From contig NZ_CP139487.1 in the NCBI RefSeq assembly GCF_034259205.1, positions 1,426,001 through 1,490,000 of the forward strand: a stretch of DNA of 64,000 nt, given 5' to 3'. Shown piece after piece: positions 44,444-54,559 of the stretch. Made by a program: the position numbers and the translations under genes. Under the pieces are notes generated by a model. That model worked only from the letters and a program-made list of their open reading frames with translations. It was not told where the DNA came from and ran no database searches. The stretch is from Peredibacter starrii (GTDB lineage: Bacteria; Bdellovibrionota; Bacteriovoracia; Bacteriovoracales; Bacteriovoracaceae). Numbering within the stretch: the stretch's first letter is position 1; each line of letters begins with the position of its first letter.

Positions 44444-46957
44444 TTAAAATTTTGTGGAGTTTAATCTAAAAATAGACCGGGTGACAAAAATTCCCAACCC
44501 CGCGATGAAACTCGCTATTAAACAGGGAACTAGGTCATGAAAATGTAGAAAGTTGAATCTAAAAAGCGATCTAAAGAATGGGGTATAGAGAACAAGGGCC
44601 AGCAAAGCAAAAGACCCTGCCATTATTATTGTAAAGTGTTTTGCACATTCTCCCACTGTGACTTTTCCAATTCGAATGTAAATGAGGAAGAGGTTCGAAA
44701 TAGTAAGAGTTGTAAATGTGATCCCTCGTGCATCCGATGGCCCGAGACCATTCTTCAAAGAGAATAGATAAATTCCTATCACTGCTATCGATAAAACAAG
44801 CCCACTCGATAAACTTTCCAATAGCTCAGATCGAGAGAGCATTGCACTTTTTGTGGATCGAGGATGCTTCTTCATTAAATCAGAAGTCCCAGGAAGTGCC
44901 TCGTATAGTGTTGTTGATGCCGGTTCTATTACCAGATGAAGAAAGGCAATATGCACGGGTAGCAAAATAATGGGAAGATTGAGCAAGACTGGAACTATTG
45001 AGAGCACTGTTATAGGAATATGAATCGCTAAAAGGTAGGTAAAGGCACCTTGTAGATTTTGATAAATTCTTCTTCCGATTCGAATCGATGCAACGATAGA
45101 AGAGAAGCTGTCATCCAGAATGACTACTGACGAGGCCTCTCTGGCAACATCGGTTCCTCTTTTTCCCATGGCTATACCGACCTGGGCTTCACGTAGCGCG
45201 GGCGCATCGTTGACCCCGTCCCCGGTCATGGCCACAACCTCTCCGGAAGACTTTAACAAAGTGACTATTCTAAGTTTATCTAACGGCTTCATCCTGCAAA
45301 AGACTTGAACCTCTTTAAGTTTCTGTAACAGTTCTTGGTCATTCATTTGTTCAATTTCTGATCCGGTAAGTACCTTGTCATGGTTTTGGAGATCAATCTG
45401 CTTGGCTATGCTTTTTGCTGTCGCTGGATGATCACCTGTTATCATTAATACTTTTATTCCGGCCCCTTGGCATTCTTCAACGGAGGACTTGGCGTCGTCT
45501 CTGACAGGATCCTCAAAGCCGATAAGGCCCAGAAACTCGAAATTGAAATCATGTTGTTTCTCGGGGAGAGTAGGCGAAGATGAGCTTGCGACACCCAGAA
45601 CCCTCAGTCCCATAGAGGCCAGAGTAATCATTTCATCTTCGATGATCCTGGCCCTTTCAGGAGGAAGATGACAAAGGTCAATAATCGCTTCAACTGCTCC
45701 CTTTGCTCCTATCACATAATTATTTTGAGTTTTTCTCTTCCATGCATAAGAGACAGCAAGTAGTTTGTCGCTGATTTGATATTCTCTTGAGATTTTCCAG
45801 TCTGGATGAAGATGCTCTGTTTGTTCTAATAAATGAATGCCTGTTTCTTTTATGGCCTTCTCCATGGGATCAAAAGGATCAATTGGGGTGGCCAGAATTC
45901 CAAATTCCATAATTTCATGAAAAGATTCCGGTAAGGTCTGACTTTGGTCATTGAGATTAATCTGTTCTTTCCCATTCCAAAGTTTTTTTAGGACCATTTT
46001 GTTTTGAGTAAGTGTTCCTGTTTTATCCACACAAAGATATGAGATGGACCCTAGGGCCTCTATCGAAGGAACCTTTCTGGTTAATACATTTCTTTTTGAT
46101 ATTCTCCAGGCACCTGCAGCAAGAAAAATCAGAAGAACGGCGGGGAGTTCATTTGGAAGAAGGGCCATGGCGAGAGTAAGACCCATAAGAATTCCATCTA
46201 AAAGATCACTTGTTGAGTACCAATAATACAAAATAATAAAGATGGTCAGGGCCGCAACTAAAACGGTTAGTTTGTTTACGATCCTCCTGGTTTTTTTTTG
46301 AAGAGTAGTTCCTTCATCTTTAACACTATAAAGACTTGAACCAATCTTCCCCAGTTCAGTATTCATTCCTGTTCTCAAGACTTTTCCAAGGGCCTGGCCC
46401 CTCAGAACAAGAGTTCCAGATAAAACGAGGTTGGGTAGAGTTAATGGTGATTTTTCAACTGAGAAGGATTCGCCTGTAATGATGGATTCGTCTATGGAGA
46501 TGGGCCCACCTTTTAATAATTCGATGTCTGCCGGAACCCTATCTCCCTCATTTAAAATGACGATATCACCTGGCACAATTTCCCTGCCCGGAATTCTCAT
46601 TTGTTTCCCTTCGCGAATAACGACTGCTCGAGGGCTTGAAAGTTTTTTTAAAGCGCTTAAGGTTTTTTCGGTCTTGTTTTCCTGGTAAATGGTGATCGCT
46701 AAAATAAGAAGCAGAAAGGCGAGGAGGCTATAAATTTCAGCCGCCTCACCTAAGATGATATAGATAATTCCAATGCCTATGAGAAGAAGCACCATGGGCT
46801 CTTTGATGGCCCCTATAATGATTCTCCCAAGTCCACGGGGACGATCGGAGCTGAGCTCATTATGACCGAATCTCTCTAATCGACTGAGACTTTCTGAGTG
46901 TGAAATACCAGCTAAGGTTTGATCAGTAGAGGCTTTCATGATGATAGGTTTTTTCAT
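44444..46957 (-). CDS. Cation-translocating P-type ATPase 1
   Basis: The product of about 837 residues has the P-type core: TGES in the actuator domain, LCVDKTGTLTQNK with the phosphorylated Asp, MTGDGVNDAPAL at the hinge, and eight to ten membrane helices. The ion-site segment in helix M4 reads PNELP in place of PEGLP or PEEFP. Members pump calcium or other cations out of the cytoplasm. The start is uncertain; ATGs at 46975, 46960, 46957 and 46939 are all possible and all but the first few overlap the end of the CBS gene upstream. That overlap makes the pair an operon. Confidence 0.9.
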   Translation of the reverse strand: MKKPIIMKASTDQTLAGISHSESLSRLERFGHNELSSDRPRGLGRIIIGAIKEPMVLLLIGIGIIYIILGEAAEIYSLLAFLLLILAITIYQENKTEKTLSALKKLSSPRAVVIREGKQMRIPGREIVPGDIVILNEGDRVPADIELLKGGPISIDESIITGESFSVEKSPLTLPNLVLSGTLVLRGQALGKVLRTGMNTELGKIGSSLYSVKDEGTTLQKKTRRIVNKLTVLVAALTIFIILYYWYSTSDLLDGILMGLTLAMALLPNELPAVLLIFLAAGAWRISKRNVLTRKVPSIEALGSISYLCVDKTGTLTQNKMVLKKLWNGKEQINLNDQSQTLPESFHEIMEFGILATPIDPFDPMEKAIKETGIHLLEQTEHLHPDWKISREYQISDKLLAVSYAWKRKTQNNYVIGAKGAVEAIIDLCHLPPERARIIEDEMITLASMGLRVLGVASSSSPTLPEKQHDFNFEFLGLIGFEDPVRDDAKSSVEECQGAGIKVLMITGDHPATAKSIAKQIDLQNHDKVLTGSEIEQMNDQELLQKLKEVQVFCRMKPLDKLRIVTLLKSSGEVVAMTGDGVNDAPALREAQVGIAMGKRGTDVAREASSVVILDDSFSSIVASIRIGRRIYQNLQGAFTYLLAIHIPITVLSIVPVLLNLPIILLPVHIAFLHLVIEPASTTLYEALPGTSDLMKKHPRSTKSAMLSRSELLESLSSGLVLSIAVIGIYLFSLKNGLGPSDARGITFTTLTISNLFLIYIRIGKVTVGECAKHFTIIMAGSFALLALVLYTPFFRSLFRFNFLHFHDLVPCLIASFIAGLGIFVTRSIFRLNSTKF

Positions 46958-47369
46958 CATCTTGGATGAGACCAAGAAAATATTCTAATATGTCGTCTAT
47001 TGTGATTATTCCCTTCATTTCACCTTTTTTGTTTTCGACAACGAAGGCCGACACTCTTTGAGCAAGAAATTCTTCAATAACTTTTTGTACGGAGGTCGAT
47101 TCACTGACGACATAAACTGGCCAATTCATGTAATCGTGGACCTTTTGAGTGGAGTTAAGGCTTAGCTCCATATGTTGAGAATCGACAAGATCGCTTCTGA
47201 TGGACTTCCATAGATCTCTGTCGCTAAGGATACCGACCAATTTACCATTCTCCTGAACCACGAGATGTTTTAAATTTCGATTGGTCATTATTTGACTGAC
47301 CTCTAGCATTGAACTGTTTGGGCCAATTGATACTATTTTTTTGGACATCAAATCTTTGGCCCTTACCAT
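46923..47369 (-). CDS. CBS-pair protein
   Basis: The 148-residue product consists of two CBS motifs (KDLMSKKIVSIGPNSSMLEV... KLVGILSDRDLW and YVVSESTSVQKVIEEFLAQRVSAFVV... KGIITIDDIL). CBS pairs bind AMP, ATP or similar ligands and often control a partner protein. The ATG at 47369 has a perfect AAGGAG site two bases from the end of ldhA, and its end overlaps the P-type ATPase gene, so it could tie ion pumping to the adenylate charge. Confidence 0.9.
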   Translation of the reverse strand: MVRAKDLMSKKIVSIGPNSSMLEVSQIMTNRNLKHLVVQENGKLVGILSDRDLWKSIRSDLVDSQHMELSLNSTQKVHDYMNWPVYVVSESTSVQKVIEEFLAQRVSAFVVENKKGEMKGIITIDDILEYFLGLIQDDEKTYHHESLY

Positions 47370-47371
47370 AA

Positions 47372-48394
47372 TCAATCTCCTTCTTTCTTTCTGACGTGAA
47401 CATATGAGCAAACCTCATTTTTAAGTTCTTTTCCCTTTTCAAAGTCCGATATGTTTTGAAGAGTGGTTTGTGCAATATTGCTAATGGCCTCTTTTGTTAA
47501 AAAAGCCTGATGCGAAGTGAGGACAACATTAGGAAAGGTCAGGAGACGAGCAAGTGTATCATCCTGAATGACTTGTTCTGAAAGATCTTCGAAGAAGATA
47601 CCTTCTTCCTCCTCATACACATCGAGACCAGCGTAACCGATTTGACCGCTTTTAAGGGCGTTAATGAGGGCCTTCGTATCAATTAGGGCGCCTCGTCCGG
47701 TATTGATTAACATCACACATCTTTTCATCTGAGAGATCGATTTCTCATTGATCATATGATGTGTTTCGGGTGTGAGAGGAACGTGTAATGAAATAATGTC
47801 TGATTTTGAAATGAGTTCTTCTAAAGAGACATATCGGCAGAAGTTTTTTTCCGTACCAACGGAGTATTTAGTATCATATGCAAGAACCTGACAGCCGAAA
47901 CCATTCATTATCCGACACATGATGGTTCCAATTTTTCCCGTTCCAATAATCCCAATGATTTTATTATGGAGATCAAATCCCATCAAACCATTGAGTGAAA
48001 AATTTCCTTCGTGGACTCGCGTGTTGGCACGGTGAATTTTGCGGTTGAGGGTCAATATTAGACCAGTTGCATATTCGGCTACTGCAAAAGGTGAGTATTC
48101 CGGAACTCTCACGACCTTTATCCCGAAATCGGATGCGGCCACAAGATCTACATGATTAAAGCCCGCGGACCTCAGGGCCAATAGTTGAATACCAAGTTCA
48201 TGCAAGTATTGAATTGTTTCTTTAGTGAGTCTGTCATTTACAAACGAGCATATGCAGTCATAACCCTGAGCAAGTGAAGCAGTTTGATAAGTCAGACGTG
48301 GTTCAAAAAATGAGATAGAATGGTTGAAAGTCGCATTGACCCTTTCAAAGAATGGTCTTTCAAAAGCATGAGTATCGAAAAAAGCGATTTTCAT
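47372..48394 (-). CDS. ldhA: D-lactate dehydrogenase (2-hydroxyacid dehydrogenase)
   Basis: The 340-residue product has the D-2-hydroxyacid dehydrogenase layout: LLALRSAGFNHVDL, VPEYSPFAVAEYATGLIL, the NAD loop GIIGTGKIGTIMCRIMNGFG, and later NTGRGALIDTKALINAL with the active Arg. The sequence is close to fermentative LdhA, which reduces pyruvate to D-lactate with NADH. It stands in one operon with a short basic peptide gene in front and the CBS and ATPase genes behind. Confidence 0.9.
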   Translation of the reverse strand: MKIAFFDTHAFERPFFERVNATFNHSISFFEPRLTYQTASLAQGYDCICSFVNDRLTKETIQYLHELGIQLLALRSAGFNHVDLVAASDFGIKVVRVPEYSPFAVAEYATGLILTLNRKIHRANTRVHEGNFSLNGLMGFDLHNKIIGIIGTGKIGTIMCRIMNGFGCQVLAYDTKYSVGTEKNFCRYVSLEELISKSDIISLHVPLTPETHHMINEKSISQMKRCVMLINTGRGALIDTKALINALKSGQIGYAGLDVYEEEEGIFFEDLSEQVIQDDTLARLLTFPNVVLTSHQAFLTKEAISNIAQTTLQNISDFEKGKELKNEVCSYVHVRKKEGD

Positions 48395-48403
48395 TCAAGT
48401 TCC

Positions 48404-48490
48404 TCATCTGCGAGGGCGATTAAATGTTCTCGTCTCTGAATGGGCCTTGCCTTTTCTCTTTGATTTTTTTGCTTTCTTTTGAGTTTTCAT
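48404..48490 (-). CDS. 28-residue basic peptide in front of ldhA
   Basis: A short frame reads MKTQKKAKKSKRKGKAHSE followed by TRTFNRPRR and TGA. The ATG has a perfect AAGGAG site eight bases upstream, and the ldhA start follows ten bases after its stop. Half of its residues are Lys or Arg. It may be a real nucleic-acid-binding peptide or a leader that couples ldhA translation to something. It is too short for most gene finders. Confidence 0.5.
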   Translation of the reverse strand: MKTQKKAKKSKRKGKAHSETRTFNRPRR

Positions 48491-48617
48491 ACAGTTTCTC
48501 CTTCGAAGCATAACCGCATAAATAGTCACATCCATCCCGTTTCCTGCATACTGATTAAAAAGCTTCTTAACTATAAATTAGGCCCCATTGAGGCAAAGTT
48601 CTTAATATAATTTTCCT

Positions 48618-48995
48618 ATGGAAACAGTCGAAGAATTCATGACAAATAGTTACCCATGTTGTTCATCTGCAGAATCTTTGAAAGATGTTTGTAATATCCT
48701 TGCAGAGAATAATTGCTCAGAAATTTTCATCGTTGATAAGAATAAAAAGTTAATAGGTGCCGTTTCGGGACGTGATATCTTTTCGAAGTGTGGTAGTGGA
48801 GCTGACCCATCGCAAATAGATGTCATTGATTGTATGCATAAGGTGCCGGTCATCATTAATGCTCAAATGGAGTTGGAGGATTGCTTAACTGTCCTTGAGC
48901 ATAACAATGTAGAATCGGCACCTGTTGTAGATCGTAATGGTAATTACTGCGGACTTATTTCCCTTAACGATATCAAATCCAACTTTAAGGAATGA
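48618..48995 (+). CDS. CBS-pair protein
   Basis: The 125-residue product is a bare pair of CBS motifs ([36 protein letters not shown]...GRDIF and [33 protein letters not shown]...SLNDI). It should bind an adenosine ligand in the cytoplasm. It is divergent from the ldhA group and its end overlaps the end of the malic-enzyme gene. Confidence 0.9.
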   Translation: METVEEFMTNSYPCCSSAESLKDVCNILAENNCSEIFIVDKNKKLIGAVSGRDIFSKCGSGADPSQIDVIDCMHKVPVIINAQMELEDCLTVLEHNNVESAPVVDRNGNYCGLISLNDIKSNFKE

Positions 48996-50655
48996 CTTTC
49001 GGTTCGAACGTTCTATAGACCGGCATCCAGAAGTTGTCGTCGATGGCCTTAAGTAGGTCCTTCTCACTCTTAGTCTTGGCAGCCAATCCAACTTTAAGAG
49101 CAATCGCGCGAGATACTTTCTGAATATCTTCAACAACTGGAAGAAGATTATTTCCAGTCTTGTTACCTAATGGTGACATCTCAGAAAGCGCTTCAGATGC
49201 GGCCATGAGCATTTCATCCGTCACTTCTTTTGCTCCACTGGCAAGAACTCCAAGTCCAATACCTGGGAAGATATAAGAGTTATTACATTGAGCAATTGGA
49301 TAAGTTCTTCCATTGAATTCAACTGGCATGAACGGACTACCCGTCGCCACAAGTGCTGAGCCATTTGTCCATTCAATGATATTTACCGGCTGAGCTTCAA
49401 CTCGAGATGTCGGATTCGAGAGAGGCATAATGATTGGTCGAGAGCAATGAGCATGCATCGTCTTGATGATCTCTTCAGTGAATAATCCAGGCTGACCAGA
49501 AACACCGATTAAGATTGTAGGCCTCACGTTCTTAACCGTATCAAGAAGAGAAATATTCGCCTGATCTTTAATCCATACATGGCCCTCGCTCTTCTGAGCA
49601 AGTGCTTGTTGGAAATCAAGAAGGTTAGGCATTGTATCTGTGATAAGACCGTAACGATCTACCATGTAGACTCGTGCGCGGGCCTCTTCATCACTAAGAC
49701 CTTCAACTTTCATACGAGAGATAATTTTCTCCGCAATACCAGCTCCAGCGGAACCAGCACCTAGGAAAACAATTCGCTGATCTTTGAGTTGATCTCCAAC
49801 GGCGCGACAAGCGGCCATTAGACAACCGAGTGTCACAGCAGCGGTCCCTTGAATATCGTCATTGAAACAGCAAAGTTTTTTGCGATATTTCTTTAAGATT
49901 GGAAGAGCGTTGTGCTGAGCGAAGTCTTCAAATTGAAGAAGAACATTTGGCCAGCGACGTTTAACCGCCTTAATGAAAGCATCGATGAAGGATTCATACT
50001 CTGAACCAGTCACACGTTGATGCCTCCAACCCATATAAAGAGGATCTTTCAGAAGTTGATCGTTATTCGTACCAACATCAAGGACGATCGGAAGAGTGTA
50101 GGCCGGGCTAATCCCACCGCATGAAGTGTAGAGGGAAAGTTTACCGATAGAAATGCCCATGCCACCGATACCTTGGTCCCCAAGACCCAGAATACGTTCA
50201 CCATCAGTAACCACAATGACTTTCACTTTTTGTTTGGTCACATTGCTCAGCATCTCGTCGATGCGATCTTTGTTCGGATACGAAATGAAAATACCGCGAG
50301 AAGCGCGATAGATATTTGAGAAATGCTGACAGGCCTCACCAACTGTTGGGGTGTAGATGATCGGAAGCATTTCAGCAAGGTGCTTTTTCACGAAGTGATA
50401 AAAAAGTGTCTCGTTAGTATCTTGCAAGTTTCTTAGAAAGATATGTCTTTCAAGGTCTTCTTTTAAAAGAGCATATTGAGCTGCAATTCTTACTTCTTGT
50501 TCTTCAATTGTTTCAAATGCAGAAGGAACGAGACCATGGAGTTTAAGATCATGGCGTTCTTGTTCAGTGAATCCAGTGCCCTTATTTAAAAGAGACATCT
50601 CTAAAAGATTTGTGCCGTAGTAAGGGATCTTTACCGGGCGAGTGGAGAAAGTCAT
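48985..50655 (-). CDS. maeA: NAD-dependent malic enzyme
   Basis: The 556-residue product is close to Mae[13 protein letters not shown]-like segment ([16 protein letters not shown]), [64 protein letters not shown], and the NAD loop [15 protein letters not shown]. It converts malate to pyruvate and CO2 with NAD. It feeds pyruvate to the neighbouring ldhA product. A CCGCC-rich leader with no special regulatory fold precedes it. Confidence 0.95.
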   Translation of the reverse strand: MTFSTRPVKIPYYGTNLLEMSLLNKGTGFTEQERHDLKLHGLVPSAFETIEEQEVRIAAQYALLKEDLERHIFLRNLQDTNETLFYHFVKKHLAEMLPIIYTPTVGEACQHFSNIYRASRGIFISYPNKDRIDEMLSNVTKQKVKVIVVTDGERILGLGDQGIGGMGISIGKLSLYTSCGGISPAYTLPIVLDVGTNNDQLLKDPLYMGWRHQRVTGSEYESFIDAFIKAVKRRWPNVLLQFEDFAQHNALPILKKYRKKLCCFNDDIQGTAAVTLGCLMAACRAVGDQLKDQRIVFLGAGSAGAGIAEKIISRMKVEGLSDEEARARVYMVDRYGLITDTMPNLLDFQQALAQKSEGHVWIKDQANISLLDTVKNVRPTILIGVSGQPGLFTEEIIKTMHAHCSRPIIMPLSNPTSRVEAQPVNIIEWTNGSALVATGSPFMPVEFNGRTYPIAQCNNSYIFPGIGLGVLASGAKEVTDEMLMAASEALSEMSPLGNKTGNNLLPVVEDIQKVSRAIALKVGLAAKTKSEKDLLKAIDDNFWMPVYRTFEPKVIP

Positions 50656-50693
50656 ATATCCGCCTTTTAGACTATAAAATCGATGAGGCTATC

Positions 50694-51446
50694 TTATGAA
50701 ATTTTTCGCAGGTAAGAAACCAACTCGTCTTGATTTCTTTCAGAGTCCGCCAATGAATTTGATTTACGTTGTTCCTTGTGATGGAAGTACTTACCAGTTA
50801 CTAAGGCCTCAGGATCATTACTGATTGCTAGCCAAATCTGAGTTTCTGCTCCTTTCATCAAATTATCTGGAGCACCAGCCCCTCCCATTCTTGTAGGGAC
50901 CCAACCAGGATCTACAGCATTAACATAAGTACCTGGCCAGTTTCGAGCAAAGTATTTAGTGAGCATGAGATCATAAAGTTTTGAATCGCTATAGGCCTGA
51001 GTATAGTTCCAAAGTCGTTTTTCCCATTGAGGATCTGTCATATTGAATTCACCACTTTGGTGCATACCTGAGGAAAGAAACACCATTCGTTCTGGTCGCG
51101 CTAAAAGAGTGCTAAGAACAAATGGAGTGAGAACGTTCACCGCGAACATAGTACGAAGGCCGTCTCTTGTTACAACTTCAGCATTCGTTTCATAGATACC
51201 AACGTTATGAATGATGGCATCGAATGGACCTAAAGCATTGGCCTGTTTGGCGACAGACTTTATTTCATCAAGAGTTGAAACATCTCCGATCACAAACGGA
51301 ACATCTTTTCCAATTTTCTTTTTTGCTTCTTGCGCTGATTTCTCACTGCGGGCATGAAGAACCACCTGGTGGCCTTTCTCAAGAAGAGAGTTGCCTGCAA
51401 GAAATCCGAGACCTGTCGTAGAGCCAGTTATAAATATTTTTTTCAT
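50694..51446 (-). CDS. SDR family oxidoreductase
   Basis: The 250-residue product has IFITGSTTGLGFLAGNSL as cofactor loop, HNVGIYE in place of the usual NNAG, LSSGMH with the catalytic Ser region and YSDSKLYDLML as YxxxK. The C-terminal VDPGWVPTRMGG is typical of the group related to retinol-dehydrogenase-like SDRs. The ATG at 51446 begins directly at the first strand; the frame reaches 51482 without a better start. Substrate unknown. Confidence 0.85.
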   Translation of the reverse strand: MKKIFITGSTTGLGFLAGNSLLEKGHQVVLHARSEKSAQEAKKKIGKDVPFVIGDVSTLDEIKSVAKQANALGPFDAIIHNVGIYETNAEVVTRDGLRTMFAVNVLTPFVLSTLLARPERMVFLSSGMHQSGEFNMTDPQWEKRLWNYTQAYSDSKLYDLMLTKYFARNWPGTYVNAVDPGWVPTRMGGAGAPDNLMKGAETQIWLAISNDPEALVTGKYFHHKEQRKSNSLADSERNQDELVSYLRKIS

Positions 51447-51550
51447 GGGCCAATTGTATCGTGGTAAGCGCGTTAGCTGCAATAGGTCTTCTGCTGCTCA
51501 GACCCTCGCTTCTTGCAGCGGGTAGTTTAAAATCTCTATGAGGTGACGTT

Positions 51551-52024
51551 ATGAAAGCATACCAAATTTTAGCGGTTGCTGTTTGTCTGACATTAAATCT
51601 TTCTTATGCAGAAGACATATCGATCACGAAAGAAAAATCTCGCGAGGAACAAAAAGGTCCCGAGGCCTACTTCACAGGAAAGGCCACTATTAAACCTTTA
51701 TTTACTTCTCCTGTGCCTGCACGGACACAAGGAGCCTCAGTGAAGTTTGAAGCTGGTGCGAGGACGGCTTGGCATTCTCATCCTCTTGGTCAGACTTTGA
51801 TTGTTACAGATGGAGAAGGTTATGTTCAAGAGAAGGATGGTAAAGTACATAGAATTAAAAAAGGAGATGTGGTGTGGACTCCTCCAGGAGTGAAGCACTG
51901 GCATGGTGCTGGCCAACGTTCAAGCATGACTCATCTCGCGATTCAAGAAAGCCTTGATGGAAAAGTCGTGGAATGGATGGAGAAGGTCACGGATGCTGAA
52001 TACAAGGAAGTAAAAAACAAATAA
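51551..52024 (+). CDS. Secreted cupin-domain protein
   Basis: The 157-residue product has a signal peptide (ILAVAVCLTLNLSYA) and one cupin barrel with motif 1 (TAWHSHPLGQTLIVTDGEG) and motif 2 (KGDVVWTPPGVKHWHGA), so two or three His can bind a metal. It resembles carboxymuconolactone-type quercetinase-like cupins that carry a signal peptide. It is divergent from the SDR gene by about 100 bases. Reaction unknown. Confidence 0.85.
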   Translation: MKAYQILAVAVCLTLNLSYAEDISITKEKSREEQKGPEAYFTGKATIKPLFTSPVPARTQGASVKFEAGARTAWHSHPLGQTLIVTDGEGYVQEKDGKVHRIKKGDVVWTPPGVKHWHGAGQRSSMTHLAIQESLDGKVVEWMEKVTDAEYKEVKNK

Positions 52025-52780
52025 TTACTTTCGACCCCAGATGAAAATTCTTTTGAAGGGATAGAAGTAAGGTTTGTCATCAGGCAATACCTTGAACAAT
52101 CGCTCTCTATATTCAGTCATAAAATTTTTGAATTGATCTTCTTTCAGGCGACTTTGGTAATAAGTCAGCATACTGCCTTTTACCCATTCAATAACTTCTT
52201 CGCGGGAATTCAGTATATGTCCATAAACTCGCAACTGAACTTTCTGTTCTTTGAATCCAAGTTTGAATAATAAGCTAGCATAATCTTCAACTAAGAGTAG
52301 TGGATGTTCTCTTGATTCATAACCTAACTCTCGGCTGAGTTCATCAGCAATCGTGTGAGTAGGATAGTCGTGATTCATGGGCATCTGAACTGCTAGCTGA
52401 CCACCTTGTGAGATATTCTTGGAAATATTTTGAAAAAGAGCAGGATGATCTCCACACCACTGCAGGGCCGCGTTTGAGAAAATAATGTCAAATTGCTTAC
52501 CAGGATTCCAAGATGCGATATTGCCAAGTTCAAACTTTAAATAGTCAGTCTGGAATGCTCGCGCTTTCTCCAACATCTTTTCAGATGAATCTATTCCAAA
52601 CGTTTGTTTAGCATTCATCTTTTTATGAAGTTCAGCAGTTAGTTCCCCTGTGCCACATCCTAGATCAACGATGCTTGGAGAATCGACTTTGTTTAGTAGT
52701 GACATGAGATCATAGAACGGTTCTGAACGTTGATCTTTAAACTTTTCGTATTGATTGGGGGCCCATGAATCTTTGCTCAT
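52025..52780 (-). CDS. tam: Trans-aconitate 2-methyltransferase-like enzyme
   Basis: The 251-residue product starts MSKDSWAPNQYEKFKDQRSEPFYDL, the Tam signature, followed by VDLGCGTGELT (motif I), FGIDSSEKMLEKA, and IIFSNAALQWCGDH. Tam methylates trans-aconitate, a toxic by-product of the citric-acid cycle. The ATG at 52780 fits the family; the open frame continues upstream to 52828. Confidence 0.85.
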   Translation of the reverse strand: MSKDSWAPNQYEKFKDQRSEPFYDLMSLLNKVDSPSIVDLGCGTGELTAELHKKMNAKQTFGIDSSEKMLEKARAFQTDYLKFELGNIASWNPGKQFDIIFSNAALQWCGDHPALFQNISKNISQGGQLAVQMPMNHDYPTHTIADELSRELGYESREHPLLLVEDYASLLFKLGFKEQKVQLRVYGHILNSREEVIEWVKGSMLTYYQSRLKEDQFKNFMTEYRERLFKVLPDDKPYFYPFKRIFIWGRK

Positions 52781-53049
52781 AATGGTGCTCTCATTATAGT
52801 TTTTTAAAGTTTCTTTTACAGTGTACAAGAATTAGACAAATTTTTCTTAATAAGACCCTGATTTACTGATCTACAGTTTGGCATTCCACTTGCTCAATGG
52901 TCTTCGACCGAATTTCCAGGTCGTCATTCACTTCTCTCACACTCCCAATTCTATTTATTTCCAAGGAGCAATTAAACCACTGTGAGGTAGTCGTGCGTGC
53001 GCTTGTCTGATTCGGCCAAACTCTATTAACCCTCATGAGGAGGCCAATT

Positions 53050-53196
53050 TTGAATTCGATTTTCTTAAAAATGGGAATGTTTTTGATCATCGTTACACTT
53101 CTTAGTTTCACCGTCTCTTGTGTCAAGGAAGAGAAGAAGAAGAGCAGCAGTGCCCCGGCGGGAATCGCCGTAAAAGTTAAAGCAAGTAAATTTTAA
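53050..53196 (+). CDS. Small lipoprotein (48 residues)
   Basis: A short frame starts with TTG behind a strong GAGGAGG site. It has a hydrophobic signal (MGMFLIIVTLLSFTVSC) ending in a lipobox Cys, then a Lys/Ser-rich mature part of about 25 residues. Its TAA is 12 bases before the next gene, whose own AAGGAGG site overlaps it. So it is very likely a real exported peptide in a two-gene operon. Confidence 0.65.
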   Translation: MNSIFLKMGMFLIIVTLLSFTVSCVKEEKKKSSSAPAGIAVKVKASKF

Positions 53197-53208
53197 GGAG
53201 GAAATTAC

Positions 53209-54447
53209 ATGAATAAATTTTTGGCATTACTCGTTTTTACTTCAATGACTGCACTGGCCCAGGAGAAGGGGCCCGTAACTCCAACTTCAGTTACATACAC
53301 TTTCAATTCAGCTCAGTTGACTATGTTTAATGATGATAACTATGGATTGTTTCGAGATCCAATTCAACATACGTTTAGAAAATCCGATCCCGATTTTGGA
53401 AACGCCGAGATCAATGATGTGACTGTAGGTTTTGGTCGCTATAAGTCTATTAGTCTTTGCTTTTCAACTACAGTGTCGATGACTTTCAATGGCGAGAAAT
53501 ATAACGGTCGCGATGGAACTAATATAGATCAGGGAGATTTGATTTATGGTCAAGCAAATGGGACCGTTAGCACGGTCAATCCAGGTGCAGTTCATCCCAT
53601 TCAATTAATCATGGGTGGCCAATCACAGTGGTGTACCTCGACTTATTTTAAAAAGCCCTTGTGTGTAGTCGGTCCAGGTACGAATACATGTGAGATCGGT
53701 GACGATATTTACTCATCTGAAGGTAAGATCAATATCAACACTGGAGAATTAGACCTGGGAATGGGCGCACCTATTAAACTTCAGATCAGCTTTTTAATGG
53801 ATATGCTTAATGGAGTGATCATTAATGCTGATACTGGCGAAGTAACCACTGCACCGGCAGTAAAAATTGTGATGGGAAAACCAGGGGCAGCGATTCACCT
53901 TGGTAAGTGGGACACCAATGGCGCGACTGATGTGAGCATGATTTTTAGTAATGATAAGACTCTATTGTCTGTGATGTCGTCAGAATATCCGGGTACTCAT
54001 TCACAAGGTTTCTGTAGTGGTCAAAGTAATGCTTACGTGACGAGTGTGCCTTTTGCTTCTTCGCTACCTACAAATAGTATTAACTTCATTACATACTTTG
54101 ATGATGTGACTGGTAAGGTGGCCTATCCAAATATTTCTTCCTGTATGGATGAAAACAACTGTAACCCTGTTGGTTTCAACCTCTTTAGCGATGTCATTCA
54201 GGAAGTTTCCCAAGTTGCCTCTGTTGAGTGTGTGGATGAGAACGATGCGGACATTCCTCCCGTTCTTTTACAGTATGGTTATCTCTCAGTTGGTTCAGGT
54301 GAAGTTGGTGGACCGCAAAATCTCGCGGTTCAGAGAATCGTTGATCCGACAAACCTGTTCGGAATCTGTACTCCATCGAGCACTGGATATCTTGTTGGTA
54401 AAACAGGTGTATGTAGTTTTGTTGGTTCAGACGTTAATGGATATTAA
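53209..54447 (+). CDS. Secreted beta-rich protein of unknown function
   Basis: The 412-residue product has a cleavable signal (FLALLVFTSMTALA) and a long beta-rich mature part with about ten cysteines, mostly paired in short distance (CSTT.., CVVGPGTNTCEIG, CMDENNCNP), so it should be disulfide-bonded in the periplasm or on the surface. It has an AAGGAGG site and ends just before a strong terminator. It may be a host-interaction or matrix protein, but no family was recognised. Confidence 0.65.
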   Translation: MNKFLALLVFTSMTALAQEKGPVTPTSVTYTFNSAQLTMFNDDNYGLFRDPIQHTFRKSDPDFGNAEINDVTVGFGRYKSISLCFSTTVSMTFNGEKYNGRDGTNIDQGDLIYGQANGTVSTVNPGAVHPIQLIMGGQSQWCTSTYFKKPLCVVGPGTNTCEIGDDIYSSEGKININTGELDLGMGAPIKLQISFLMDMLNGVIINADTGEVTTAPAVKIVMGKPGAAIHLGKWDTNGATDVSMIFSNDKTLLSVMSSEYPGTHSQGFCSGQSNAYVTSVPFASSLPTNSINFITYFDDVTGKVAYPNISSCMDENNCNPVGFNLFSDVIQEVSQVASVECVDENDADIPPVLLQYGYLSVGSGEVGGPQNLAVQRIVDPTNLFGICTPSSTGYLVGKTGVCSFVGSDVNGY

Positions 54448-54457
54448 ATAAATGGTT

Positions 54458-54490
54458 GCCCTGACAGACTTAGTCTGTCGGGGCGCTTTT
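54458..54490 (+). terminator. Strong intrinsic terminator
   Basis: GCCCTGACAGAC at 54458-54469 pairs with GTCTGTCGGGGC at 54473-54484 over twelve base pairs (one GU) around a TTA loop, followed by GCTTTT. Confidence 0.9.
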
Positions 54491-54559
54491 CAGGAAAACT
54501 CAAGGTAAATGACGCTGAAGAATCCTCTAAAATAATTTTTATCAAATGAGGAGGTTCAG

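Noticed and set aside
52863-53126. Minus-strand frame of 87 codons
   Set aside because: It lies antisense to the small lipoprotein gene at 53050, which has a clear GAGGAGG site and lipobox.
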